Origin: Oscillospiraceae bacterium
GTDB lineage: Bacteria; Bacillota; Clostridia; UMGS1810
Assembly (NCBI GenBank): GCA_021629085.1
Contig: JAJXRJ010000024.1
Location: 1 to 33,458, forward strand
DNA: 33,458 nt
Reading direction: 5' to 3'
Made by a program: the position numbers and the translations under genes. Positions 1 through 8,120 of this stretch are shown here, in pieces. The notes under the pieces are model-generated. The model searched no databases and was not told where the DNA came from. It worked only from the letters and a program-made list of their open reading frames with translations. Position 1 is the first letter of the stretch. Every line of letters starts with the position of its first letter.

Positions 1-38
1 AAATTTGTCAATATTTCAGTAAATTTTTAAAAAAGCCA

Positions 39-67
39 TTGAAATTTATTTTAATATGAGATATACT
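39..67 (+). promoter_or_regulatory. Sigma-A-type promoter of the sugar-acid operon
   Basis: A -35 box TTGAAA (39-44) and a -10 box TATACT (62-67) are separated by exactly 17 bases in an AT-rich leader. They lie about 60 bases ahead of the first gene of the eight-gene + strand operon. No other convincing promoter was found between those genes, so this is probably the main start of the operon. Confidence 0.65.
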
Positions 68-125
68 ATTTTCATAAAAAATCAAATTAAAATAAAAATT
101 ATTTTCAGAAATGGAGGTAGATGCC

Positions 126-1526
126 ATGTTGGATTACGCAGTGCGGATTGGCCTTGTCCCAGAACGCCGATATCTTCCTGGGCCGAAGCGGACGGGGATT
201 TTTAATCCCGATTACGCAGTGGAAAATAAAAACCGTGCAGTCAAATACATAAAGGAGCACTTCTCAGACGAAAACACCGTGTTTTTTGATTTAGATTTTT
301 TAAACGACGAGGGGTTGCTCTATCATGTGGACCAGTGCGAAGCGGTGCGGGATTATTTTTTGAAACATAAGGTGGACGCCATTTTCATTCTCAACTGTAA
401 CTTCGGAAACGAGGAGGCAGCAGGTGAAATTGCGAAGATGATGCGGCTCCCCACCCTTTTGTGGGGCCCAATCGACACGGTATTCGACGCGGACGGCACC
501 CGTTATACAGACGCGCAATGCGGCTTATTTGCCATAAGCAAGCAGCTAAAGCGCGCAAACCTGCCCTTTTCCTACATTGAAAACTGCGACGTTGCCGACC
601 CGGTATTTGCGGATGGGCTGCGGCAGTTTCTCTCTGTTACATGCATGCTCAAAAACTTTAAAAAGCTGAAAATCGCGCAGGTGGGTGTGCGCCTCCAGCC
701 GTTTAAAAGCGTCGCCTCCAATGAAGTGGAGCTGATGGAGCAGTTTGGCATTGATATTACGCCGGTCAATATGGCGGTGGCATCTGAAAAACTGGAACGG
801 ATTTTCAAAGAGGAACAAACCGCGCTGAAACGCCTTTTACAAGAGACGCGCCAAAAATTTGACCTTGGCAGCACGGACGAAGAAACACTGCTCAAAATGA
901 TGACGTTTGTAAAATTCTATCAGGAGCTGTTTTTGGAAACCGGTGCGGACGTGATTTCCACCGAGTGCTGGACCAGCATGCAGCTTGCATTCGGCGCTAT
1001 GCCCTGCCTTGCCATGAGCCTGCTTGCCGACATGGGATATCCCGTCATCTGCGAGTCAGACATCCACGGCGCAATATCCTCTGCACTTTTGTCCTGCGCG
1101 GCGCGGGGCAAGGTGCCGCCCTTGTTCGGCGAGTTCACCACCCGCAACCCGCAAAACAAAAACGCTGAGCTATTGTGGCACTGTGGCCCGTTTGCGTTTT
1201 CGTCCAAACGGCCGGGGGCAAAAGCATCATTATATAATTTACGCCCCAGCTTTCCTACGGCGGACGGCGAATACACCATCTGCCGGTTCCAGGGCGAACG
1301 CGGGAAATACTATCTTTTGGGCGGCGGTTTCCACACAACCGAAGGCCCTTACACGTTTGGCACTTATATGTGGGCGGAGTTCCCAGACCTGTCAAAGGTG
1401 GAACGCAAACTCATTGAAGGCCCTTATATTCACCACATGAGTGAAATTTTGGGCAACTTTACCGGCGTGTTAAAAGAATTTGCCAAGTTTGTTCCAAATT
1501 TGGTGTTTGAAGATATCAATGAATAA
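126..1526 (+). CDS. L-fucose/L-arabinose isomerase-family protein
   Basis: Predicted cytoplasmic ketol-isomerase of the fucose/arabinose isomerase fold, 466 residues, likely interconverting an aldose and a ketose (or related deoxy sugar). Candidate divalent-metal ligands are Glu280 (in STECW), Glu310/Asp312 (in CESDIHG) and His352 (in WHCG), placed as in fucose isomerase. An upstream in-frame ATG at 111 is rejected because it overlaps the ribosome binding site GGAGGT (113-118); ATG 126 has ideal spacing. It is the first gene of the operon, and the FAD oxidase follows after 20 bases. The substrate is not determinable from sequence: many members of this superfamily are uncharacterised, and some act on substrates other than fucose or arabinose. 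Family call is good, exact reaction unknown. Confidence 0.75.
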   Translation: MLDYAVRIGLVPERRYLPGPKRTGIFNPDYAVENKNRAVKYIKEHFSDENTVFFDLDFLNDEGLLYHVDQCEAVRDYFLKHKVDAIFILNCNFGNEEAAGEIAKMMRLPTLLWGPIDTVFDADGTRYTDAQCGLFAISKQLKRANLPFSYIENCDVADPVFADGLRQFLSVTCMLKNFKKLKIAQVGVRLQPFKSVASNEVELMEQFGIDITPVNMAVASEKLERIFKEEQTALKRLLQETRQKFDLGSTDEETLLKMMTFVKFYQELFLETGADVISTECWTSMQLAFGAMPCLAMSLLADMGYPVICESDIHGAISSALLSCAARGKVPPLFGEFTTRNPQNKNAELLWHCGPFAFSSKRPGAKASLYNLRPSFPTADGEYTICRFQGERGKYYLLGGGFHTTEGPYTFGTYMWAEFPDLSKVERKLIEGPYIHHMSEILGNFTGVLKEFAKFVPNLVFEDINE

Positions 1527-1546
1527 TCAAAATGGAGGGGTTTTAA

Positions 1547-2971
1547 ATGCAGTTAAACAGTTTTATGCTGGATATGATTTTATCCGAGCTGGAGGATGCG
1601 GTGGGCCGTGAAAACTGTTCCACCAAAGAAATTGACAAGCTGACCCACAGCGTGGACTATTTCTGGCTGTCCCGGATGTGGGCGGACCGCGGCCAAAAGA
1701 TGCCGGAGGCCGACATTGTGGTTTCCCCCAAAAACGCGGCGGAAACCTCTAAGGTTTTGCAGATTGCCAACTACTACAAAATCCCCGTCACCACTTGGGG
1801 CGGCGGCGGCGGCACACAGGGCGGCGCGCTCCCGGTGGCGGGCGGCATTTTGCTGGACACCAAGCGCATGAATGAAATCTACGACGTCAACACCGAGTCC
1901 ATGTACATAGAATGCGGCACCGGCGCAATTTACAAGCATGTGGAATGGGCGGCAAATGAGCGCGGCTATGCCACCATGCACTATCCAAGCTCGCTCACCT
2001 GCTCCACTGTGGGCGGATTTTTGGCGCACCGGGGCATTGGCGTGGTATCCACCAAATACGGTAAGATTGACGACATGGTGCTGCAAATGGAAGTGGTGCT
2101 GCCAAACGGCGACATCATCTATACCTCCCCCGCGCCCAAGCACGCGGCAGGGCCGGATTTAAACCAGATCTTCATTGGCAGCGAGGGCACGCTGGGCGTG
2201 ATGACCAAGGCGCAGATGCGCATTTACGCACAGCCGGAAGAACGGCGGTTCCGCGGATTTTTATTCCACAACATAACGGACGCCTTCCACGCGGGGCGTG
2301 AGCTTCTGCAAAAAATCAAGCCCAGCGTCATGCGGCTTTACGACGAGGCGGAAACCTCTACGCTCATCAAAAAAATTGTGGGTGTGCAAAAGCCCGGTGC
2401 GTTTATGAACGTGGCCATTGAGGGCATGTCGGAAATCGTCAAAATTGAAGAAAAGATTCTTTTAGAAACATTTGCTAAATACGGTGCGGAGGACTTGGGC
2501 AGCGAATACGGCGAAAAATGGTGGAAGGAAAAAATCACCTTCTTCTATCCCGGCCACATGATGGATTTGCCGCAGATGTTCGGCACCATGGACTCCATTG
2601 CGCCGTATGACAAAATTGAAAAAATCTACTGGGCCATGAAGGAGGCCATTGAAACCAACTTCCCCATGGCGCGCTTTATCGCCCATTTCTCCCATTGGTA
2701 TGAGTGGGGCTGCATGATTTATGACCGCTTTATTGTTGACAACCCGCCCAAAGACCCGCACGAAGCGCTGCGTCTGCACAATGCCATTTGGAGCCTGGGC
2801 GTGCGCACGGCCATTGCAAACGGCGGCGTGGTCAATGACCATCACGGCGTTGGCATTAAACTGGGGCGGCTCATGAAAGAGCAATACGGCCCGGCCATGC
2901 AGGTATTTTACGGGTTAAAATCCAAGCTGGACCCCAATGGGATTATGAACCCGTATAAATTAGGATTATAA
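1547..2971 (+). CDS. FAD-binding oxidase, lactate dehydrogenase/alkyl-DHAP synthase-like
   Basis: Flavoenzyme of the vanillyl-alcohol-oxidase fold (FAD_binding_4 followed by an FAD-oxidase C domain), 474 residues. The FAD-binding half shows the glycine-rich stretch TTWGGGGGTQGG and the GSEGTLGVMT signature. The C-terminal half carries the HHGVG motif near the end, typical of GlcD/Dld and alkyl-DHAP-synthase relatives, and the usual LDPNGIMNP ending. Such enzymes oxidise 2-hydroxy acids. The next gene is a two-cluster Fe-S protein and the last gene of the operon is a fused ETF, the partners seen with ETF-linked lactate dehydrogenases. I therefore infer that it oxidises a sugar-derived hydroxy acid and passes electrons to Fe-S clusters and ETF. 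Ribosome binding site GGAGGGG precedes ATG 1547. Confidence 0.8.
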   Translation: MQLNSFMLDMILSELEDAVGRENCSTKEIDKLTHSVDYFWLSRMWADRGQKMPEADIVVSPKNAAETSKVLQIANYYKIPVTTWGGGGGTQGGALPVAGGILLDTKRMNEIYDVNTESMYIECGTGAIYKHVEWAANERGYATMHYPSSLTCSTVGGFLAHRGIGVVSTKYGKIDDMVLQMEVVLPNGDIIYTSPAPKHAAGPDLNQIFIGSEGTLGVMTKAQMRIYAQPEERRFRGFLFHNITDAFHAGRELLQKIKPSVMRLYDEAETSTLIKKIVGVQKPGAFMNVAIEGMSEIVKIEEKILLETFAKYGAEDLGSEYGEKWWKEKITFFYPGHMMDLPQMFGTMDSIAPYDKIEKIYWAMKEAIETNFPMARFIAHFSHWYEWGCMIYDRFIVDNPPKDPHEALRLHNAIWSLGVRTAIANGGVVNDHHGVGIKLGRLMKEQYGPAMQVFYGLKSKLDPNGIMNPYKLGL

Positions 2972-2984
2972 GGAGGAGCGAACA

Positions 2985-4070
2985 ATGCTGATATCACAAA
3001 AAAGCAAAGAAATCATTGACAGCTGCCGGTTTTGCTGGATGTGCCGGCACATCTGCCCCATTGGGAATGCCACTGGCCAAGAACGCAACAATGCGCGGGC
3101 AAGGGCGCTCTCCCTTTCCATGGTGGAGCGCGGGTTTGAAATGAGTGAAAGCATTGCCCAAAACCTCTATGAGTGTGCGCTGTGCGGCGCTTGCACCAAG
3201 GAGTGCGCCACGGGCTGGGATCCGGTAAAATTCACAAAGGAAACACGGCTGGAAGCGGTCATCAACGGCAAGGCACCCGCATTTGTGGACACCATGCTTC
3301 AAAACTTAGAAACCACGGGAAACGTCTACGGCATTACGGGAATCGGCGAGCTGGAGGATGTGATTGACACCCTGCCCAAAACTTCCGGCACGCTGTTTTA
3401 CTTAGGCAGCGACGCGCGGACGGCAGGGCGCAAATGTGCAGCGGACGCCATCTTGCTGCTCAAAAAAGCGGGCGTGGACTTTACCGTGTTAAAAGACGAA
3501 CCGGACAGCGGCTACGCCATGGATTTTTTGGTGGGCGGCGCGGATGAAACCAAGCAGGCCATGCAAAAAGCGGCGCAAATGCTCACCTATGACACCATCG
3601 TTGTTTACGACCCAGCCGATGCAAAGGTGTTTTTGCACGAATACAAGGAATGGGATATCCCCTTAAAGGCCAATATCATCCCATTCCCCGCATTTTTAAA
3701 TACGCTTATCAAAACGGGGAAATTATCCCCCCAAAAAGGAAACACCACCTTCACCATCCAAGACCCGGCGCACCTTGCGCGGGATTTGGAGGAAACGGAG
3801 GATCTGCGTGAAATCCTTACTGCCTGCGGGGATGTGAAAGAAATGCTGTTAAACCGCAAAGACACGATGTGGGCGGGAAACCTTCTTATGAAAGAATATA
3901 TGCCAAACACCATTGATTTAGTTGCAAAAAACCGCTGGGAAAACGCAAAAAGCACTGGTGCGGACGCGCTGGTTTGCGCAAGCATTTCAGAATATTTGGC
4001 GCTTGACGCAGTAAAACCTGACGATATGAAGCTTCTCACGCTGGAACAAGCCGTGCTGGCCTGTCTCTAA
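2985..4070 (+). CDS. Two-cluster 4Fe-4S protein, GlcF/HdrB-like with degenerate CCG domains
   Basis: Iron-sulfur electron-transfer subunit, 361 residues. The N-terminus holds two cubane-cluster motifs, C14-x2-C17-x2-C20-x3-C24 and C64-x2-C67-x2-C70-x3-C74, as in GlcF, LldE and HdrD-type proteins. The remaining roughly 280 residues have the layout of the two CCG domains of GlcF, but the expected cysteines are missing: the places where CCG normally stands read SGY and WAGN, and the HDPC-like motif reads QDPA. The protein therefore probably keeps the two cubane clusters but has no non-cubane site. It lies 13 bases after the FAD oxidase and probably forms a complex with it and with the ETF fusion. 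Start ATG 2985 follows AGGAGG. Confidence 0.75.
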   Translation: MLISQKSKEIIDSCRFCWMCRHICPIGNATGQERNNARARALSLSMVERGFEMSESIAQNLYECALCGACTKECATGWDPVKFTKETRLEAVINGKAPAFVDTMLQNLETTGNVYGITGIGELEDVIDTLPKTSGTLFYLGSDARTAGRKCAADAILLLKKAGVDFTVLKDEPDSGYAMDFLVGGADETKQAMQKAAQMLTYDTIVVYDPADAKVFLHEYKEWDIPLKANIIPFPAFLNTLIKTGKLSPQKGNTTFTIQDPAHLARDLEETEDLREILTACGDVKEMLLNRKDTMWAGNLLMKEYMPNTIDLVAKNRWENAKSTGADALVCASISEYLALDAVKPDDMKLLTLEQAVLACL

Positions 4071-4085
4071 AAAGGAGGGATTTTT

Positions 4086-4913
4086 GTGCTTGTCAATTTG
4101 TCTGAAATTCTAAACCTGGCACAGGCGGGCGGCTTTGCCATCCCAGCCTTTAACGTGTATAACCTGGAAACACTCGAAGGCGTGTTTGAGGCAGCCGAGG
4201 AGGCGCGTGCTCCCATCATCATCCAATGCTACAGCCGGCTGTTTGCCGCGGGCGACGCCTATTTTCTGGCGCCATCCATACTTGCAGCCGCCAAACGCGC
4301 CACAGTGCCCATCTGCTTTCATTTAGACCACGGCGCGGGTGAAAAAGAGGTGACCCTTGCACTCCGCTACGGCTGCACCGGCATTATGATTGACGGCTCC
4401 GCGCTGGATTATGCAAACAATGCGGCAATCACCAAGCGGGTTTGTAAAACCTGCGGGTATGCCGGTATTCCCGTGGAGGGCGAGCTGGGCCATGTGGGCA
4501 GCACCAAAGACAGCGAAATGGCAGAATATACCAACGTGGAGGAAGCGGCGCGGTTTGCAAAAGAAACTGGCGTGGCCGCGCTTGCCATTTTAGTGGGCAC
4601 TGCGCATGGACGCTACAAACAGGCCCCCAAACTGGACATTGAACGGATTGCGGCCATTGCAGACGCGACAAGCCTTCCGCTGGTGCTGCACGGCGGCTCG
4701 GGCGTGGGCGACGACCAAATCCGCGCGGCAATCGCGGCGGGAATCCGCAAAATCAACTTTGGTACTGACGTTTGCTATTCCTTTTTGGATACGGTGTTTG
4801 ACACCTCCCGTGAAATTGTCGCAGTCGACCTCTTTATGAAAGACGCCATTGCCGCAGTATCACGCTTTGCGCTGGAGAAAATCCGGCTGCTGGGCGCGGA
4901 GGGCAAGGCATGA
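4086..4913 (+). CDS. Class II (zinc) aldolase, FbaA/GatY/IolJ family
   Basis: Zinc-dependent aldolase of the fructose-bisphosphate aldolase class II family, 275 residues, normally cleaving a ketose-1-phosphate-type sugar to DHAP and an aldehyde. The metal/catalytic motifs are intact: HLDHG, EGELGHVG, GTAHG and LHGGSG, and the phosphate-binding region reads INFGTD. Start is GTG 4086 with AAGGAGGG upstream. The reading frame overlaps the PfkB kinase by four bases (ATGA), indicating translational coupling. With a PfkB kinase and an IolB-type isomerase immediately downstream, the closest functional analogy is IolJ (2-deoxy-5-keto-gluconate-6-phosphate aldolase). Tagatose- or other deoxyketose-phosphate specificity is equally possible from sequence. 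Confidence 0.85.
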   Translation: MLVNLSEILNLAQAGGFAIPAFNVYNLETLEGVFEAAEEARAPIIIQCYSRLFAAGDAYFLAPSILAAAKRATVPICFHLDHGAGEKEVTLALRYGCTGIMIDGSALDYANNAAITKRVCKTCGYAGIPVEGELGHVGSTKDSEMAEYTNVEEAARFAKETGVAALAILVGTAHGRYKQAPKLDIERIAAIADATSLPLVLHGGSGVGDDQIRAAIAAGIRKINFGTDVCYSFLDTVFDTSREIVAVDLFMKDAIAAVSRFALEKIRLLGAEGKA

Positions 4914-5821
4914 GCGATATCATTGGCATTGGGGCAAGCGTGTACGACACTGTCATGCAAACCGACCGCTTCCCCAAAGAGGACACCAAACTGGAGACAA
5001 AAGCGACGTTGGCCTTTGGCGGCGGGCCCTGCGCAACCGCGCTGTGCGCCGCATCCACACTTGGGGCAAGCACGGCCTATTTGGGCTGTTTGGGCGATGA
5101 TGCGTACGGGCAGTTTATGCTGGAAGACTTTAAACGCTTTGGCGTGGATACATCCGGGGTGCACATCAAGCCAAACTGCGTTTCCTTTCACTCCTTTGTG
5201 CTGTTAAACACCGCGTCCGCCACCCGCACCTGCCTTTGGAACAAAGGCAGTGTTCCCGCACTTTTGCCGGAGGAAGTGGACGTTTTAGCAGTCCGGCATG
5301 CAAAAATCCTGCATTTGGACGGCCATCAGCTAGATGCTGCCCGGCATGCTGCCAAAATTGCCAAAAAAGCCGGTGTGAAGGTAAGTTTAGACGCGGGCGG
5401 CGTGTATCCAGGCATTGACCAGCTGCTGCCCGATGTGGATTTTCTCATCCCATCTGAAGAATTTGCACAGGCGTTTACCGGAAAATCCAACACGCAAGAC
5501 GCGGTAAAGTCACTCTATGACAGGTTCCGCCCGGAATTTGTGATTGCGACCCAGGGCGCAAAGGGAGGAATTATTTATGACGGCAGCGAATTTTGCCATT
5601 ATCCGGCATTTTTGGTAAATGCTGTGGACACCAACGGCGCGGGCGACGTATTTCACGGCGCGTTTTGCGCGGCCTACACAAAAGGCATGCGCCTTCTTTC
5701 CTGCGCACAGTTTGCCAGCGCGGTATCGGCGCTCAAATGCACCAAAACCGGCGCGCGCACCGGCGTGCCAACTTATCAGGAAACCATCGAGTTTTTAAAT
5801 CAGGAGGGAATTGTAGTATGA
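4910..5821 (+). CDS. PfkB-family sugar kinase
   Basis: Ribokinase-fold carbohydrate kinase, 303 residues. The N-terminal substrate-binding motif appears as FGGGPCATA (about 36-44), and the C-terminal ATP/anion-hole signature DTNGAGD is at 240-246, with Asp246 as the predicted catalytic base. It is coupled by ATGA overlaps to the aldolase upstream and the IolB-like gene downstream, so it probably makes the phosphorylated substrate of that aldolase, as IolC does in inositol catabolism. PfkB kinases also phosphorylate fructose-1-P, tagatose-6-P, 2-keto-3-deoxygluconate and sulfofructose, so the substrate stays open. Confidence 0.85.
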   Translation: MSDIIGIGASVYDTVMQTDRFPKEDTKLETKATLAFGGGPCATALCAASTLGASTAYLGCLGDDAYGQFMLEDFKRFGVDTSGVHIKPNCVSFHSFVLLNTASATRTCLWNKGSVPALLPEEVDVLAVRHAKILHLDGHQLDAARHAAKIAKKAGVKVSLDAGGVYPGIDQLLPDVDFLIPSEEFAQAFTGKSNTQDAVKSLYDRFRPEFVIATQGAKGGIIYDGSEFCHYPAFLVNAVDTNGAGDVFHGAFCAAYTKGMRLLSCAQFASAVSALKCTKTGARTGVPTYQETIEFLNQEGIVV

Positions 5822-6606
5822 ATTTTAAAAAGACTTGGAACAAGCAGGGAACCAAAACAGAAGTGATTACAAAAGAAAACAGCAGCCTTTCTATGATTGA
5901 AATGGACATGGTAAAACTTTTATCCGGCCAAAGCGTTTCCTACGATGAAAAAGACAAGGAATATGCACTGATCATTTTGGGCGGCACCTGCTCTGTCAAA
6001 GGCGAACATTTGGATTTTGCAAACATCGGCAAGCGCAAAAACGTGTTCGACGGCCCGGCCGCCGCGCTCTATATTCCGCGCAACACCCCGTTTACCATCA
6101 CGGCGGACACCGATGTGGAAATTGCGGTGTCCAAATCGCCCGCAAAAAAAGATTTCCCCGCAAAGCTTGTTTCGCCTGAGGACGTCATTATCAAAGACCT
6201 GGGCAGGGACGGCTGGAAGCGGCAGGCGCACTTTATTTTGGACGAGCGCGTGGATGCAAATCTGCTCTATATTGGCGAGGCATATGTGCAGTCGGGCATG
6301 TGGGCCAGCTATCCGCCCCACAAACACGACGAGGACAACATGCCGGCAGAGGGTATTTTGGAAGAAGTGTATTACTACGAATTTGACAAGGACGCAGGCT
6401 TTGGTATTCAAAAAGTGTATTCCAAAGGCGGCGATATTGATGAGACCTACACGGTGAAAACCGGCGACTTTGTAGAAATTCCCAAAGGCTACCATCCGTT
6501 TGCCTGTGCGCCGGGGTATGACTCCTATTATCTTTGGGTGATGGCGGGCGAAAACCGTGGGTTTTTCATGACAACTGAAGAGGGCCACGCATGGCTGAAC
6601 CAATAA
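5818..6606 (+). CDS. iolB: IolB/KduI-family cupin isomerase (5-deoxy-glucuronate isomerase-like)
   Basis: Bicupin of the KduI/IolB family, 262 residues, which in inositol catabolism converts 5-deoxy-glucuronate to 2-deoxy-5-keto-gluconate. Metal ligands are visible as PPHKHD (His168, His170), Glu182 in LEEVYYYEF, and His226 in KGYHPF. The typical IolB ending PGYDSYYLWVMAG and the final EGHAWLN are present. Translation should begin at ATG 5818, which overlaps the stop of the kinase gene; a longer in-frame reading from 5593 lies inside the kinase gene and is discarded. No IolG, IolE or IolD is present in the window, so the source of its substrate is unclear and it may act on an analogue. Confidence 0.8.
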   Translation: MNFKKTWNKQGTKTEVITKENSSLSMIEMDMVKLLSGQSVSYDEKDKEYALIILGGTCSVKGEHLDFANIGKRKNVFDGPAAALYIPRNTPFTITADTDVEIAVSKSPAKKDFPAKLVSPEDVIIKDLGRDGWKRQAHFILDERVDANLLYIGEAYVQSGMWASYPPHKHDEDNMPAEGILEEVYYYEFDKDAGFGIQKVYSKGGDIDETYTVKTGDFVEIPKGYHPFACAPGYDSYYLWVMAGENRGFFMTTEEGHAWLNQ

Positions 6607-6627
6607 TTCGATTGCCAAAATAAATTG

Positions 6628-6635
6628 AAACGTTT
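6628..6635 (+). promoter_or_regulatory. Short palindrome AAACGTTT between iolB and the FGGY kinase
   Basis: In the 40-base gap before the FGGY kinase, the sequence TTGAAACGTTTAGG contains a perfect eight-base palindrome with the central CG typical of LacI-family operators. The outer bases are not symmetric and no promoter accompanies it, so it may be chance. Confidence 0.2.
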
Positions 6636-6646
6636 AGGTGAACCTT

Positions 6647-8116
6647 ATGCATTATGTTTTAGGAATTGACTTTGGCGGCGGCGCATCCAAAGCAACACTT
6701 CTTGCACAAGATGGTACGATTGCCGCGCAAAATACAGTGGAATATAAAACCAGCTACCCCAAGCCGGGATATGCAGAGCAAAATCCCATGGACTGGTATG
6801 ATGCGGTGAAAAAGAATATTGCGGCGCTGCTGCACAAAAGCGGGGTTTTGCCCTCCTCCATTTTGTGCGTCTGTTTGGATGCGGCAACGCATACAGCCGT
6901 GCTTTTAGATGCGCAAAATAATGTGCTCATGCCCGCCATCTACTGGACGGACACACGCTGCACGGCGGAATGTGAAACACTGCGCAAACAGTGCGGCACA
7001 GAAATCTTTGAAACCGCGCTCCACAAAGTGGATACCATCTGGACGCTTCCGCAGCTGATGTGGATTCAAAACAATCAGCCGGACATCTGGCGCAAGACCA
7101 AAAAAATTTTGTTTGCCAAGGATTTTGTCCGTTTTTTGCTGACCGAAAAGCTGTATACCGACCGGATTGAAGCACAGGGCAGCATGCTCTATGACTGCCG
7201 CACACAGGTGTGGTCAGAGCGGCTGTGCGGCCTTTTGGGCCTTGACACAAACAAATTGCCGCCGTTGTTAAACCCGCTGGACAAAGCTGGTACCATTACG
7301 CAAAAAGCAGCGGCAGAAACTGGGCTCATTGCCGGCACACCCGTTATTTGCGGCACCACCGATACCGCATTGGAAGTGTTTGCTGCCGGCGCAGTTTACG
7401 AGGGCGACATGACAGTCAAGCTTGCAACTGCCGGCAGGATTTGCGTCATCACGCCAAAGCCTTACCCTGACCAGAACCTGGTGAATTATTCTCATATTTT
7501 AGATGGCCTGTGGTATCCGGGCACCGCTACAAAATCGTGCGCAGCCTCCTACCGCTGGTATCGCGACACCTTTGGCGGCGATTATGCGGCGCTGGATGCA
7601 GATGCGCAAACTGTGGAGCCGGGGTGCGGCGGGCTGATGTTTCATCCCTATTTAAACGGTGAATTAACGCCGTATGCCGACCCCATGCTGTGCGCAAGTT
7701 TTACTGGTGTGCGCGCATCCCATAAAAAAGCGCACTTTTCCCGCGCCGTGCTTGAAGGCGTGGCCTATTCCCTGCTCGCGTGCCTAAAATCGTTAGAATC
7801 GCTTGGCATCCAGCATGCAGACCACGCAGTGCTCATTGGCGGCGGCGCAAAAAGCCCGCTCTGGCAGCAGATTGTGGCCGATGTTTTGGGGCTGCGGCTT
7901 GTTCTGACCAACAACAGCGACTCCTCCTTTGGCGGCGCTATGCTGGCAGGGGTGGCGGCAGGTTTCTTTGCATGTGCCGCAGACGCCGCAAAGTCTTGTG
8001 TAAGGCCACTGTCTGAAATCGCTCCAAATCCGGCCAATACCGCGCGCTATCAAGCGCTGTATACCCGCTACACAGCCATTCACGACGCGCTGGCGCCAAT
8101 CTATCACAATGGGTGA
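6647..8116 (+). CDS. FGGY-family carbohydrate kinase (xylulokinase-like)
   Basis: ATP-dependent sugar kinase of the FGGY family, 489 residues. The N-terminal nucleotide-binding motif GIDFGGGASKATLL starts at residue 6, the YWTDTR substrate-region motif lies near 99-104, and GTTDTA (236-241) carries the predicted catalytic base Asp239. The second ATPase motif appears as LIGGGAKSPLWQQ. I chose ATG 6647, preceded at good spacing by TAGGTG, over an in-frame GTG at 6638 that overlaps that site. It is the second kinase of the operon; xylulose, fuculose, rhamnulose, ribulose or erythritol are all known FGGY substrates. The ETF fusion starts four bases after its stop. Confidence 0.85.
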   Translation: MHYVLGIDFGGGASKATLLAQDGTIAAQNTVEYKTSYPKPGYAEQNPMDWYDAVKKNIAALLHKSGVLPSSILCVCLDAATHTAVLLDAQNNVLMPAIYWTDTRCTAECETLRKQCGTEIFETALHKVDTIWTLPQLMWIQNNQPDIWRKTKKILFAKDFVRFLLTEKLYTDRIEAQGSMLYDCRTQVWSERLCGLLGLDTNKLPPLLNPLDKAGTITQKAAAETGLIAGTPVICGTTDTALEVFAAGAVYEGDMTVKLATAGRICVITPKPYPDQNLVNYSHILDGLWYPGTATKSCAASYRWYRDTFGGDYAALDADAQTVEPGCGGLMFHPYLNGELTPYADPMLCASFTGVRASHKKAHFSRAVLEGVAYSLLACLKSLESLGIQHADHAVLIGGGAKSPLWQQIVADVLGLRLVLTNNSDSSFGGAMLAGVAAGFFACAADAAKSCVRPLSEIAPNPANTARYQALYTRYTAIHDALAPIYHNG

Positions 8117-8120
8117 GCCT

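Noticed and set aside
5593..5817. Upstream extension of the IolB-like gene
   Set aside because: It lies inside the PfkB kinase gene. ATG 5818, overlapping the kinase stop, gives the normal IolB N-terminus and length.
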